64,000 bases of DNA from Oceanithermus profundus DSM 14977 (GTDB lineage: Bacteria; Deinococcota; Deinococci; Deinococcales; Marinithermaceae). Position 1 is the stretch's first letter. Each line of letters begins with the position of its first letter. Shown here one piece after another: positions 40,627-49,795 of the stretch. The translations under genes were made by a program, and so were the position numbers. The stretch lies in contig NC_014761.1 in the NCBI RefSeq assembly GCF_000183745.1, positions 1,302,001 to 1,366,000 on the forward strand. The letters run 5' to 3'. The notes under the pieces are model-generated. The model did no database searches, was not told the origin of the DNA, and saw only the letters and a program-made list of their open reading frames with translations.

Positions 40627-41742
40627 GTGAGCAAGGTTCTCGACCCCGCGCTCGAGCCCATCGCCGCCAAGGTCGCGGCCGGCGAGCGCCTGAGCTTCGA
40701 CGAAGGGCTGGCGCTGTACAAGACCCGCGACCTGAACACCCTGATGCGGCTCGCCGACCACGTTCGCCGCAAGAAGCACGGCGACCGCACCTACTTCGTG
40801 CACTCGCTGCGCTTCTCGCAGACCAACATCTGTTACGTGGGCTGCCCCTTCTGCGCCTTCGCCAAACGCTTCGGCGAGGAGGGCGCCTGGGACTGGAGCG
40901 TGGAGGAGTCGGTGGCCTGGGTGCAGGAGCGCTACGAACCGGGCCTGACCGAGATCCACATCGCGAGCGGCCACCACCCCAGGAAACCCTTCGGCTACTA
41001 CCTCGAACTCGTGGCCGCGCTCAAGGAAAACTTCCCGGGGGTCCAGGTCAAGGCCTGGACCGCCGCGGAGATCCACCACTTCGCCAAGATCGCCCGGTCC
41101 GACTACCGCACCGTCCTGAGCGAGCTGAAGGCCGCGGGCCTCGACGCCATGCCGGGGGGCGGGGCTGAGATCTTCGCCGAGCGGGTGCGCCGCCAGATCG
41201 CGAAGAACAAGGTGAACGCCGAGGGCTGGCTCGAAGTGCACCGCACGGCGCACGCGCTGGGGCTGCCCACCAACGCCACCATGCTCTACGGCCACATCGA
41301 GACCCTGGAAGAGCGCCTCGACCACATGGACCGGCTGCGCCGGCTGCAGGACGAAACCGGAGGCTTCATGAGCTTCATCCCGCTGGCCTTCCAGCCGCTG
41401 GGCAACAACCTGGCCCAGAACCTGGGCAAGACCGAGTTCACCACCGGCCTCGACGACCTCAGGAACCTGGCGATCGCCCGCATCTACCTGGACAACTTCC
41501 CCCACATCAAGGGGTACTGGGCCACGCTTACCGCCCCGCTCGCGCAGGTCTCGCTCGACTGGGGCGTCTCCGACATCGACGGCACCCTGATCGCCGAGTC
41601 CATCGTCAACGCCGCGGGCGCCACCTCGGGCCGCGCCATGACCAAGGAGGAGCTGGCGCGCATCGTGCGCCGCGCCGGCCGTCTGCCGGTCGAGCGCGAC
41701 GCGCTTTACAACGTCGTCCGCGTCTACGACGCCGTCGCCTGA
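40627..41742 (+). CDS. mqnE: Aminofutalosine synthase MqnE
   Basis: Radical SAM enzyme (371 aa) of the futalosine menaquinone pathway that joins 3-((1-carboxyvinyl)oxy)benzoate with the SAM-derived adenosyl radical. The 4Fe-4S cluster motif is CYVGCPFCAF, and EIHIASGHHPRKPFGYYLE is typical of MqnE. GTG 40627 is favoured by the -10 box 7 nt upstream; ATG 40618 is an alternative. It is followed 4 nt later by mqnA, the preceding enzyme in the pathway. Confidence 0.93.
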   Translation: MSKVLDPALEPIAAKVAAGERLSFDEGLALYKTRDLNTLMRLADHVRRKKHGDRTYFVHSLRFSQTNICYVGCPFCAFAKRFGEEGAWDWSVEESVAWVQERYEPGLTEIHIASGHHPRKPFGYYLELVAALKENFPGVQVKAWTAAEIHHFAKIARSDYRTVLSELKAAGLDAMPGGGAEIFAERVRRQIAKNKVNAEGWLEVHRTAHALGLPTNATMLYGHIETLEERLDHMDRLRRLQDETGGFMSFIPLAFQPLGNNLAQNLGKTEFTTGLDDLRNLAIARIYLDNFPHIKGYWATLTAPLAQVSLDWGVSDIDGTLIAESIVNAAGATSGRAMTKEELARIVRRAGRLPVERDALYNVVRVYDAVA

Positions 41743-41746
41743 CGCC

Positions 41747-42562
41747 ATGGCCTACCGCATCGGTCTCCCCCACTACGCGAACACCGCACCCCTGGTCCAC
41801 TTCCTCGAGGCCCCGCGAGGGGTCGAGCTGCGCTTCGGCGTCCCCACCGAGCTCAACCGCTGGCTGGCCGAGGGCGAGGTCGACCTCTCGCTGGTCTCCA
41901 GCCAGTTCTACCTGGAGGCGCGCGGAGCCCTGCGGGCGCTTCCCGACTTCTCGGTGGCCGTTCTGGGCGCGGTCTACTCGGTCAACCTCTTTCACAAGCG
42001 GCCCTGGGAAGAGCTGCGCCGCATCGCCATCACCTCGGAGTCGGCCACGAGCGTGCGGCTGCTCGGCCACCTGCTCGAGCGCAGCGGGGTCGAGGCCGAG
42101 CTCGAGCCCGCCCCCGTGGGTCTGGAGGGTTTAGCGACCTACGACGGCGTGCTGCTCATCGGCGACCGCGCCCTCGCCGCTTACGCGGGCCTCCTGGAGC
42201 ACACCCCCGCCTCGGTGCACGACCTTCCGCGGCGCCCCGGCGGGTACTACGTCACGGATCTGGCCATGCGCTGGTTCCGGGCGACGCGGCTCCCCTTCGT
42301 CTTCGCCCTCTGGGCCACGCGCTCAGGCGAACAGCCCCCGCCCGAAGTGGTGGCCCTGCTGCGCCACGCACGGCGCGAGGGCCTGGGGCGCCTGGGCGAG
42401 GTGGCCGCGGCCGAGTCCGCGCGGCTGGGGATCCCCGCGCCCCTTTTGCAGCACTACCTCTGGAACTTCCGCTACCACCTGGAACCGCCCGACCGGCTCG
42501 GCCTCGCGGCGTTCGCCGAAGCGGTGGGGCTCCTCGGCCCCGAAGAGTACTGGTCGGTATGA
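41747..42562 (+). CDS. mqnA: Chorismate dehydratase MqnA
   Basis: First enzyme of the futalosine pathway: it dehydrates chorismate to 3-((1-carboxyvinyl)oxy)benzoate. The 271-residue protein has the periplasmic-binding-like fold of MqnA/MqnD, with the N-terminal IGLPHYANTAPLVHFL and the active-site SLVSSQFYLE and TSESATSVRLLG segments. It forms an operon with mqnE and ends at a bidirectional terminator. Confidence 0.92.
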   Translation: MAYRIGLPHYANTAPLVHFLEAPRGVELRFGVPTELNRWLAEGEVDLSLVSSQFYLEARGALRALPDFSVAVLGAVYSVNLFHKRPWEELRRIAITSESATSVRLLGHLLERSGVEAELEPAPVGLEGLATYDGVLLIGDRALAAYAGLLEHTPASVHDLPRRPGGYYVTDLAMRWFRATRLPFVFALWATRSGEQPPPEVVALLRHARREGLGRLGEVAAAESARLGIPAPLLQHYLWNFRYHLEPPDRLGLAAFAEAVGLLGPEEYWSV

Positions 42563-42586
42563 AAACCCCCGCCGCGGCGGGGGTTT
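42563..42586. terminator. Bidirectional terminator between mqnA and htrA
   Basis: An inverted repeat, AAACCCCCGCC / GGCGGGGGTTT, sits between convergent genes, with A and T flanks that serve both strands. Confidence 0.88.
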
Positions 42587-42604
42587 CCGGTACGTCCGCT
42601 CCGG

Positions 42605-43819
42605 CTACTTGACGACGCGGGGTACGAGCTCGACGACGCGTTCCTTGCCGCCGCGCACCAGCTTGAGCTTCACCTTCTGGCCGGGCTTGAGCCCGTACAG
42701 GACGGCGCGCAGGTCGGTGATGTCGTAGATGGGGCGGCCGTTCGCCTCCACGATCACGTCGCCGCCGACCCCGAGTTCGAGCGTCTTGCCGTTGGGCAGC
42801 TGCAGGTAGATGTAGTCCGTCGCCCCCTTGAGGCCCGCCTCGGCCGCCGGGCTGTTCTTGTCGACGCTCTGCACGACGAGGCCGTGATCGGGCAGGTCGT
42901 AGCGCTGGCGCACCTGGTCGGGATAGAACTGCACCGGCATCACCGTGACGCCCAGGCGCGGGTTGTTCTTGACGACCTCCTCGGCGGTGACTTTCTTGCC
43001 CGCGCGCATCTCCGGCAGGTACTTCTTGGCCAGGTTGATGGGAATGGCGAAGCCGATGCCCGCGAACTGGGGCACGCCGTTGGGGTTGATGATCGCGGCG
43101 TTGATGCCGATGACCTCCCCGCGCGAGTCGAGCAGCGGCCCGCCGGAGTTGCCGGGGTTGATCGCGGCGTCGGTCTGGATCAGGCGCGGGATCAGCGAGC
43201 TCTCCGCGCCGGGGTTGGTGCGGATCGCGGAGATGATGCCCTCGGTCACGGTGAACTCGAGCCCGAAGGGGTTGCCGATGGCGATCGCCTTCTGCCCCAC
43301 CTTCAGCCGGTCCGAGTCGCCCAGCGGGATGGGGTGCAGCATGCCCTTGTCGGGCACGTCGACCTTGAGGAGCGCCAGGTCCAAGGGCGGCGCCGAGCCG
43401 ATCAGCTTGGCCGGGTAGGCCGTGGGATCCTCGTGGAACTTCACGGTAATCTCGTCCGCGCCCTCGACCACGTGGTAGTTCGTCAGGATGTACCCCTCCT
43501 TGTCGAGGACGAAGCCCGACCCCGTACCCTGACGGGGCGGCTGCACGTAAGGCGCGAAGAAGGGGGCGAAGTCCTCGAAGCCCGGCGGCAGGTTCGGGCG
43601 CACCACCTTGGGCGCCGTTGCCACCGAGACGAAGACCACGCCGTCGCCGTAGGTTTCGACGATTCCGATCGTGTTGCGCTCGTTCTGCAGGTAGGCCTCG
43701 GGTTGGTTGAAAGGTTTGACCTCCCCGGTGGCGCGGGCGCCGGGGAGGTTCCAGGACAACGCGACGGCGGCCACCAGGACGATGCCCGCGAAACCGATCA
43801 GCGACTTTCTCATCGACAT
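42605..43819 (-). CDS. htrA: HtrA/DegP-type serine protease with PDZ domain
   Basis: Exported trypsin-like protease (404 aa) for envelope protein quality control. The N-terminal helix (about residues 6-25) acts as a signal or anchor. The catalytic triad is visible as His in LTNYHVVEG, Asp in PLDLALLKV and Ser in NPGNSGGPL. One PDZ domain follows (LGVTVMPVQF to the end). A good GGAGGTG site lies 8 nt before ATG 43819, so unlike many neighbours this gene has a conventional leader. Confidence 0.95.
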   Translation of the reverse strand: MSMRKSLIGFAGIVLVAAVALSWNLPGARATGEVKPFNQPEAYLQNERNTIGIVETYGDGVVFVSVATAPKVVRPNLPPGFEDFAPFFAPYVQPPRQGTGSGFVLDKEGYILTNYHVVEGADEITVKFHEDPTAYPAKLIGSAPPLDLALLKVDVPDKGMLHPIPLGDSDRLKVGQKAIAIGNPFGLEFTVTEGIISAIRTNPGAESSLIPRLIQTDAAINPGNSGGPLLDSRGEVIGINAAIINPNGVPQFAGIGFAIPINLAKKYLPEMRAGKKVTAEEVVKNNPRLGVTVMPVQFYPDQVRQRYDLPDHGLVVQSVDKNSPAAEAGLKGATDYIYLQLPNGKTLELGVGGDVIVEANGRPIYDITDLRAVLYGLKPGQKVKLKLVRGGKERVVELVPRVVK

Positions 43820-43911
43820 CTTATATGCACCTCCGCATCTAATCTTAGTCTCCTCGTATTAAGTACGCGTGAGGAAGCGGCTGCGCGTCGGCGCGCATGT
43901 ATCCTGGGGTC

Positions 43912-44970
43912 GTGAGGGTATTCGCGATCAACCCCGGTTCGACGAGCACCAAACTGGCCCTCCTGGAGGTCGACGCGTCCGAAGCGCGGCTCCTGGAAGA
44001 GGAGGTCGTGCGCCACGCGCCGGCCCCCAGCCTGGCGGCCGACCTCGAACGCCGGCGCGAGCAGGTCCTTACCCAGGCGCAGGCCTGGGCCCCCTTCGAC
44101 GCCTTGGCCGCTCGCGGAGGGCTCCTGGGCCCGCTGCCCGCCGGCGTCTACGTGGTGGACGAAGCCATGGTGCGCGTCTGCCTGGAGGCCCCGCACGGCG
44201 CCCACCCCGCCAACCTGGCCGCCCCGCTGGCGCTCGAGCTGGCCCGGCGCTACGGCGTGCCCGCCTTCGTGGTGGACCCGCCCACCGTCGACGAACTGGA
44301 GGAGGTGAACCGCATCAGCGGGGCCCCGGGCGTTCCCCGGCGCAGCCGGGTGCACGCCCTCAACCTGCGCTACACCGCACGCAAGGTGGCCGCCGAACTG
44401 GGGGCGCGGTTCGAGGAGGTCCCGCTCGTGGGGGCGCACCTGGGGGGCGGCACCTCGGTGGTGCGCTTCGCCCGCGGGCGCATGGTCGACACCAACGACG
44501 CCCTTTTGGGCGAGGGGCCTTTCAGCCCCAACCGCGCGGGCACCGTTCCCGTCTACGGCGTCATCGAAAAGACCGCCCGCGACGGGCGGCAGGCGGCCCG
44601 CAACTTCTTCGGCCGTGCGTCGGGGTTCAAAGGGCTCCTGGGCACCGACGACCTGCGCCGGGTCGAGGCGCGGCTCGACGAGCCCCAGGTACGTTTGACC
44701 ACGGACGCCTACGCGCTCCAGGTGGTAAAATACATGTTGGGCCTGGCGGCGGGCGAACGTCCGCAAGCCTTCTTCCTCACCGGGGCCGGGGCGCGCTTTG
44801 GCTACGTCGTCCGGCAGATCGAAGCGCGCCTGAGCTGGGCCGCGCCGGTGCACGTGCACCCGGGCGAGTTCGAGATGCAGGCTTTGGCCACGGGGGCGTG
44901 GCGCGCGCTCTCCGGCCAGGAAAATCCCAAGCGGATGGACGAGGTACGCCATGGAAGCGCTGGACTTTAA
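43912..44970 (+). CDS. buk: Butyrate kinase
   Basis: Acetokinase-family enzyme (352 aa) that interconverts butyryl phosphate and butyrate with ATP. Motifs: FAINPGSTSTKLALLE at the N-terminus, HLGGGTSVVRFARGRMVDTND, and FLTGAGARFG. The length and the RRSRVHALN segment favour butyrate kinase over acetate kinase. TATCCT (43900-43905) is 6 nt before GTG 43912. It overlaps the phosphotransacylase gene by 20 nt, so the two act in sequence. Confidence 0.92.
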   Translation: MRVFAINPGSTSTKLALLEVDASEARLLEEEVVRHAPAPSLAADLERRREQVLTQAQAWAPFDALAARGGLLGPLPAGVYVVDEAMVRVCLEAPHGAHPANLAAPLALELARRYGVPAFVVDPPTVDELEEVNRISGAPGVPRRSRVHALNLRYTARKVAAELGARFEEVPLVGAHLGGGTSVVRFARGRMVDTNDALLGEGPFSPNRAGTVPVYGVIEKTARDGRQAARNFFGRASGFKGLLGTDDLRRVEARLDEPQVRLTTDAYALQVVKYMLGLAAGERPQAFFLTGAGARFGYVVRQIEARLSWAAPVHVHPGEFEMQALATGAWRALSGQENPKRMDEVRHGSAGL

Positions 44971-45919
44971 AGAAATCCAACCCCTGCGGGACATGACGGG
45001 CCTGCTCGAGCTCGCCCGCCTGATCGCCCAAGTGGGCGGCCCCAAGAAGGTGGCCGTCGCCGCCGCCGAAGAAGCCCACGTCATCGAGGCCGTCAACGAG
45101 GCGCGCATCGAAGGGCTGGTGCACCCCATCCTCTTCGGCAACCCCGAGCGCATCCGCCGCATCGCCAGCGAGCTGGGCATCCGCACCCAGAACCTCGAGA
45201 TCCGCCACGCCAAGAACCCCGCCGAGGCGGCGGAATTGGCCACCCAGGCCGTCTCCAGCGGCGAGGCCGACATCCTCATGAAGGGGATGGTGCAGTCGTC
45301 CGACTTCCTGCGCGCCGCGCTCAACCGCGAGTGGGGCCTGCGCACCGGCCGGCTCCTCTCCCACGTCCTCATCTACGAGGCCAAGGGCTACGACCGCCTC
45401 TTCTTCATGTCCGACGGGGCCATGAACATCAACCCCGACCTCAAGGCCAAGATCCAGATCGTCGAGAACGCGGTCACGCTGGCCCACGTGCTGGGCGTGA
45501 ACCCGCCCAAGGTGGCGCTCCTCGCCGCGGTGGAGGTGGTCAACCCCGAGATGGACACCGCCGTCGAAGACGCCATCATCGCCAAGATGGCCGACCGCGG
45601 GCAGATCAAGGGAGCGGTCATCGACGGACCCCTCGCGCTCGACAACGCCGTCAGCGAGGAGGCGGCCCGCATCAAGGGCATCAAGAGCCCCGTCGCCGGC
45701 AAGGCCGACATCCTGATCGTCGACAACATCGACGTGGGCAACGTCTTCTACAAGAGCCTGATCTACTTCGCGCGGGTGCGCGGGGCCGGCCTGATCATGG
45801 GAGCGCGCGCGCCGATGGTGCTCACCAGCCGCGCCGACCCCGAAGAGGTGAAGTTCCTCTCGCTGGCCACCGCGGTCATCGCCGCGGAGCGCCTGCCCTA
45901 CGTGCATGAGGCGGTTTAA
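44951..45919 (+). CDS. ptb: Phosphate butyryltransferase
   Basis: Phosphotransacylase (322 aa) that converts butyryl-CoA (or a branched acyl-CoA) and phosphate to the acyl phosphate used by butyrate kinase. Motifs include VAVAAAEEAHVIEAVNEA, ADILMKGMVQSSDFLRA, FMSDGAMNINPDL and DNIDVGNVFYKSL. Together with buk it gives substrate-level ATP or branched-chain acyl-CoA recycling. It overlaps the cytochrome gene that follows by 14 nt. Confidence 0.9.
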   Translation: MEALDFKEIQPLRDMTGLLELARLIAQVGGPKKVAVAAAEEAHVIEAVNEARIEGLVHPILFGNPERIRRIASELGIRTQNLEIRHAKNPAEAAELATQAVSSGEADILMKGMVQSSDFLRAALNREWGLRTGRLLSHVLIYEAKGYDRLFFMSDGAMNINPDLKAKIQIVENAVTLAHVLGVNPPKVALLAAVEVVNPEMDTAVEDAIIAKMADRGQIKGAVIDGPLALDNAVSEEAARIKGIKSPVAGKADILIVDNIDVGNVFYKSLIYFARVRGAGLIMGARAPMVLTSRADPEEVKFLSLATAVIAAERLPYVHEAV

Positions 45920-46529
45920 CCCGGCGACGCTGGCCCGGCTCGGGGTGCTGCTGTCGCTCGCGGCGGCGGGGGCGCCGCTGCCGCCGGCGCCCGGTGCGGA
46001 GCTGGTCTACCGGCACTGCACGAGCTGCCACGCAATCACGACGGTGCTCGCGGCGCGCGGCCTCGACCGACCCGGGTGGTCGGCCGTCCTCGCGCGCATG
46101 GAGGGTTACGGCCTCGCGCTTCCCAAGGAGGAGCGCGCGCGCCTGCTCGACTACCTGACCGCCCGGCTCGGCGACCGCCCCGCGGCCACCGCTGCGCCCG
46201 TCCCCGCCGCCGGCGGGGAGGCGCTCTACCGGGAACACTGCGCCGCCTGCCACGAAGACCCCGACCGCGCGCCGCCGCTCGTGGGGCGCCCCGAATGGGG
46301 CGATCACCCCGACTACCTGGCGCAGGTCGTCGTCTTCGGGGTGTCGGGGCCGCTGCCCGGAACCCCCTACGCCGGCGCCATGGAGCCGCTCCCCTACCTC
46401 GACGACGCCGCGGTGGCCCGCATCGTGGGTTACCTCTCAGGCGTGCCCTTCACGGCGGAGGACGTCGCCCGGGAGCGCGCGCGGGGGTGGACCCCCTCCC
46501 TGGTGCGGCTCTTTCGCCCGCTCCCCTGA
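45906..46529 (+). CDS. Exported dihaem cytochrome c
   Basis: A 207-residue protein with an N-terminal signal sequence and two c-type haem sites, CTSCH and CAACH, each in its own domain. It is clearly paralogous to the cytochrome encoded at 48051-48740 (same order, LVYxxC start of each first domain, and PYLDDAA / GHLDDAT in the second). The sulfite dehydrogenase gene lies between them, so it probably carries electrons from sulfite to the respiratory chain. Confidence 0.9.
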   Translation: MRRFNPATLARLGVLLSLAAAGAPLPPAPGAELVYRHCTSCHAITTVLAARGLDRPGWSAVLARMEGYGLALPKEERARLLDYLTARLGDRPAATAAPVPAAGGEALYREHCAACHEDPDRAPPLVGRPEWGDHPDYLAQVVVFGVSGPLPGTPYAGAMEPLPYLDDAAVARIVGYLSGVPFTAEDVARERARGWTPSLVRLFRPLP

Positions 46530-46577
46530 GGCACCGGAGCAAGGCCGACGGGAACGTGTAATTTTATACCGTTTGCC

Positions 46578-46606
46578 TTGAATGTCCTAAGAAAAAGTAG
46601 TATATT
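46578..46606 (+). promoter_or_regulatory. Promoter of the sulfite dehydrogenase gene
   Basis: TTGAAT (46578-46583) and TATATT (46601-46606) are separated by 17 bp in an AT-rich gap. The leader then contains the hairpin CACACC-CCAA-GGTGTG (46612-46627) before the AGGAGGAGGG ribosome site. Confidence 0.78.
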
Positions 46607-46663
46607 ACCCCCACACCCCAAGGTGTGCGGCGGCGTATGGCCGCGCCTACAGGAGGAGGGATT

Positions 46664-47947
46664 ATGAAGGAGCAGCAAGCAACCGGTATGACCCGCAGGG
46701 ACCTTTTCAAGCGCGCCGGTGCGGCTTCGGCGGCGCTCGGCTTCTTTCCGGTCGTCACGCGGTTCGCCCGCGCCCAGGCCGCGCCCAAGGCCAACGAGGT
46801 GGTGATCGGCAAGGACCCGCGCCTGATCGTGCACAACTCCAAGACCGGCGTGCTGGAGACCCCGCTCGACATCCTGCGCGAGTACGAGGTCACCCCGAAG
46901 CAGTTCCTCTACATCCGCAACAACCAGGTGCTCGAAGGCGGCAAGACCAACGAGCCCATCCCCCTCGAGGGCTGGCCCGTGGAGATCGTGGGCATGGTGC
47001 TGCGCCCCGCCCACTTCGACGCCAGCGTCCTCAAGGACCTGCCCCAGCACGAGGTGAAGATGGTGCTCCAGTGCTCGGGCAACGGCCGCAGCTTCTTCGC
47101 CAAGTATGGCGCCAAGGCCAAGGGCACCCAGTGGGGGCACGGCGGCATGGGCCAGACCGTCTGGAAGGGGCCCAAGCTCGTTGACGTGCTCGCGCACTTC
47201 AAGGTGGAGCCCCACGAGGCGGCGCAGTTCCTCACGGTCAACGGCCGCGACCTGCCGCCCAAGACCGGGGGCCGCCCCGACTTCGAGCACAGCCTTCCCT
47301 GGTCGAACGACCCCGAGACCGACTGGATCGGCCGCGACGTGATGGAGAACGCCATCCTCGCCATCGAGATGAACGGCGAGCCCATTCCCGCGGTGCACGG
47401 CGGCCCGGTGCGCCTGATCGTGCCCGGCTACTACGGCACGATGAACGTCAAGTGGGTCGGCCAGATCCGCTTCGAAGCCCGCGAGAGCTACAACTACAAC
47501 CAGGTCTTCCGCTACCGGGTTCCCCTCTACCCGGTCGAACCCGGCCAGTACGACAAGAAGAAGCAGGGCTTCGAGAACTCGCGCCCCAACTGGCACCAGA
47601 AGGTGAAGGCCGTGGTCTTCGCCCCCCTCGACGGCGAGCAGGTGAAGGCCGGCACGGTCAAGTTCTGGGGCGTGGCCTGGAACGACGGCGTGCAGCCGAT
47701 CGAGCAGGTCCTCGTCTCCAAGGATCAGGGAAAGACCTGGGTCTCGGCCAAGATCACCGCGCCCGACAGCCCTTACGCCTGGTACAAGTGGGAGATCTAC
47801 CTGCCCATGAGCGCCGGCGAGCACGAGGTCTGGGTCCGCGCCATCGATCGCTGGGGCCGCGCCCAGCCGCTCGACGGTGTGGTGGACTGGAACCCCTCGG
47901 GTTACGAGTGGAACGGCGCCGACAAGATCAAGGTGAAGGTAAGCTAA
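46664..47947 (+). CDS. Sulfite dehydrogenase molybdopterin subunit (SoxC/SorA family)
   Basis: Periplasmic molybdenum enzyme of the sulfite oxidase family (427 aa). A Tat signal peptide (TRRDLFKRAG, then a hydrophobic stretch to ARAQA) implies folding with cofactor before export. The molybdenum-binding Cys is in VLQCSGNGRSFF, followed by WGHGGMGQTVWKGPKL, and the C-terminal Mo-cofactor dimerisation domain starts near residue 285. ATG 46664 follows AGGAGGAGGG. Flanking dihaem cytochromes are the likely electron acceptors. Oxidation of sulfite is inferred from the family. Confidence 0.92.
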   Translation: MKEQQATGMTRRDLFKRAGAASAALGFFPVVTRFARAQAAPKANEVVIGKDPRLIVHNSKTGVLETPLDILREYEVTPKQFLYIRNNQVLEGGKTNEPIPLEGWPVEIVGMVLRPAHFDASVLKDLPQHEVKMVLQCSGNGRSFFAKYGAKAKGTQWGHGGMGQTVWKGPKLVDVLAHFKVEPHEAAQFLTVNGRDLPPKTGGRPDFEHSLPWSNDPETDWIGRDVMENAILAIEMNGEPIPAVHGGPVRLIVPGYYGTMNVKWVGQIRFEARESYNYNQVFRYRVPLYPVEPGQYDKKKQGFENSRPNWHQKVKAVVFAPLDGEQVKAGTVKFWGVAWNDGVQPIEQVLVSKDQGKTWVSAKITAPDSPYAWYKWEIYLPMSAGEHEVWVRAIDRWGRAQPLDGVVDWNPSGYEWNGADKIKVKVS

Positions 47948-47959
47948 CCCCCGACACGC

Positions 47960-47988
47960 GCCGCCTCGCCTCCGCGGGGCGGCCTTTT
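47960..47988 (+). terminator. Terminator after sulfite dehydrogenase
   Basis: A GCCGCC / GGCGGC stem with a GC-rich interior is followed by a run of four T. It lies 13 nt after the stop codon and just before the next cytochrome promoter. Confidence 0.75.
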
Positions 47989-48050
47989 CCATGTAAACTA
48001 CGCGCGTACCGCCGCACCGCATCCGGTGCCGCCCTAGCGATGGAGGACGA

Positions 48051-48740
48051 ATGAAAAAAGGGATCTTGATCGCACTCCTGCTCGCCGGCCTGGCCGTGGC
48101 CGAGGAGCTCCCCAAGGGACCCGGCGTCGATCTGGTCTACGCCAAGTGCCAGATCTGCCACGACCTCACCTACCCCCTGCAGAACGCGGGCCTCAGCGAA
48201 GCCGACTGGGAAGGCATCGTCGACGACATGATCGACTACGGGGCCCCCATCAACGAGGAGGAGCGGGCCGCCATCATCAAGTACCTGGCCACCTACCTCG
48301 GCCCCAACCCGCCCCCGGCCGAGGAGGCCGCCGCGTCTGAGGCCCCCGCCGGTGTCGACGGCAAGGCCGCCTACGCGGCCAACTGCGCGGGCTGCCACCA
48401 GGCCGAGGGGCAGGGGGTGCCGGGCGCCTTCCCGCCGCTCAAGGGGAACCCGGTGCTGGTGAAGGACGCCACCTACCCGGCGCTGGTGGTGCTCTTCGGG
48501 CTGCAGGGCAAGATCGAGGTGAACGGGGCCGCCTACAACGGGGCGATGCCTCCTCTCGGCCACCTGGACGACGCGACGGTGGCGGCGCTGGTCAACTACC
48601 TGCTGCAGGAATTCAACGAAGAGCTGCTGCCCAAGGACTTCAAGCCGCTGGACGCCGCAACGGTCGCCGAGCTGCGCAAGAAGGCGCTGACGCCGAAACA
48701 GGTGCAGGCGTTCCGGCAGAAGCTGTTGAACGGCGAGTAG
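48051..48740 (+). CDS. Exported dihaem cytochrome c (paralogue)
   Basis: A 229-residue dihaem cytochrome with a signal peptide (about residues 1-17), haem sites CQICH and CAGCH, and a second domain with QAEGQGVPGAFPPLKGNP and Met ligands in NGAMPPLGHLDD. It has its own candidate promoter (TAAACT at 47994-47999), a leader hairpin GCACCG-CATC-CGGTGC (48014-48029) and a GGAGG site. It probably serves the sulfite dehydrogenase, as SorB-type cytochromes do. Confidence 0.9.
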   Translation: MKKGILIALLLAGLAVAEELPKGPGVDLVYAKCQICHDLTYPLQNAGLSEADWEGIVDDMIDYGAPINEEERAAIIKYLATYLGPNPPPAEEAAASEAPAGVDGKAAYAANCAGCHQAEGQGVPGAFPPLKGNPVLVKDATYPALVVLFGLQGKIEVNGAAYNGAMPPLGHLDDATVAALVNYLLQEFNEELLPKDFKPLDAATVAELRKKALTPKQVQAFRQKLLNGE

Positions 48741-48768
48741 CTCCGAGCCGCAGGCTTCGCCGCCCGGT

Positions 48769-49296
48769 TCAGGCCGGGCGGCTCGTTTCTTGGTTTTCGA
48801 GGCCGCCCAGCGGCAGCCGGGCGATCTCGATGAGGTCGCCCCCGTCGTCGTCGGTCACGAGGGCGACCTCACGGACGGTGAACGACTTGCGCGGCGGCGG
48901 CGGCAGCTTCGCCGCCAGCTCCCGGGCCTCCTCGTCGCTGAGGCCCAGGGCCAGCGTCAGGTGGGGGATGTAGCTGGGGCCCTCGATCTCCTGCTCGGGC
49001 TCGGCCAGGGGCTCGAGCGCATGGTACAGGCGCTGGAAGGGGCCGCCCCCGTAGGCGCGCAGGTAGACGACGCCGCCGCCGAAGGTGCGCCAGTCGCCCA
49101 GGCGCACCCGAAAGGGCTCGTGGCCGCGCAGGATGCCCTCGACGCCCCGTCGCAGCGCCTCCTGGCTCCAGCGCCACTTGAAGGGCTGGCGCAGGTTGAG
49201 GTGGGGCGGGCCGTAGCCGGAAACGCCGTGCGCTTCGGAGAGTTGCTGCATCCATTCGCTCAGGTCGTCGGGAGGCCACGCCAGGATGCCGTACAC
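48769..49296 (-). CDS. 2'-5' RNA ligase-like 2H phosphoesterase
   Basis: A 175-residue protein with two HxT/HxN-type motifs, PPHLNLRQPF and IPHLTLALGL, the mark of the 2H phosphoesterase superfamily. Such proteins act on 2',3'-cyclic or 2'-5' phosphodiesters, but the substrate is unknown here. GTG 49296 is preceded by TATACT (49304-49309) at 7 nt, so I prefer it over longer upstream starts. Confidence 0.75.
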   Translation of the reverse strand: MYGILAWPPDDLSEWMQQLSEAHGVSGYGPPHLNLRQPFKWRWSQEALRRGVEGILRGHEPFRVRLGDWRTFGGGVVYLRAYGGGPFQRLYHALEPLAEPEQEIEGPSYIPHLTLALGLSDEEARELAAKLPPPPRKSFTVREVALVTDDDGGDLIEIARLPLGGLENQETSRPA

Positions 49297-49318
49297 GTGT
49301 GCCAGTATACTCCGCCGC

Positions 49319-49795
49319 TCAGGGACCCCATTCCCGGGACCTTTCCGGATCCCAGGGGTAGACGATCCAGGCGTCGGTCTCCTCGCCATAGAAGTCGGGG
49401 GCGTCTTCGGGAAAGTGGCTGAACTTGGGCTTGTAGTGCAGCACGGCCACCGTCGGCGCCCCGCCCGCCTGAGCGACCCGCTCCCGCACCGCCAGCGCCG
49501 TCTTTCCGGAGTCCCAGACGTCGTCCACGATGAGGACGCGCTTTCCGATCAGCAGCGCGTCGCCCGGGAACTGCAGGAAATGGGGTTCTTCGAGGGCCTG
49601 CTGCTCGCCCTGGTAGAACATAACCGCCGCGGTCATGACATTGCGCAGGTCCATCGCTTCGCTGACGAGCGCCCCGGGGATCATGCCGCCGCGGGTGATG
49701 GCGAGCACCACGTCGTAGTCTTCGGGGTTCAGCTGGGCGATCAGCTTGCCCGCGAGCCGGGTGATGTCGTTCCAATCGAGGATGACCTTGTTCAT
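49319..49795 (-). CDS. Phosphoribosyltransferase, purine type
   Basis: PRTase-fold protein (158 aa). The PRPP-binding loop is VLIVDDVWDSGKT, and the N-terminal AITRGGMIPG forms the pyrophosphate loop. It resembles xanthine-guanine/hypoxanthine salvage enzymes, but the base specificity is not readable by eye. It overlaps the end of lysC by 4 nt and so is co-transcribed with it. Confidence 0.8.
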   Translation of the reverse strand: MNKVILDWNDITRLAGKLIAQLNPEDYDVVLAITRGGMIPGALVSEAMDLRNVMTAAVMFYQGEQQALEEPHFLQFPGDALLIGKRVLIVDDVWDSGKTALAVRERVAQAGGAPTVAVLHYKPKFSHFPEDAPDFYGEETDAWIVYPWDPERSREWGP

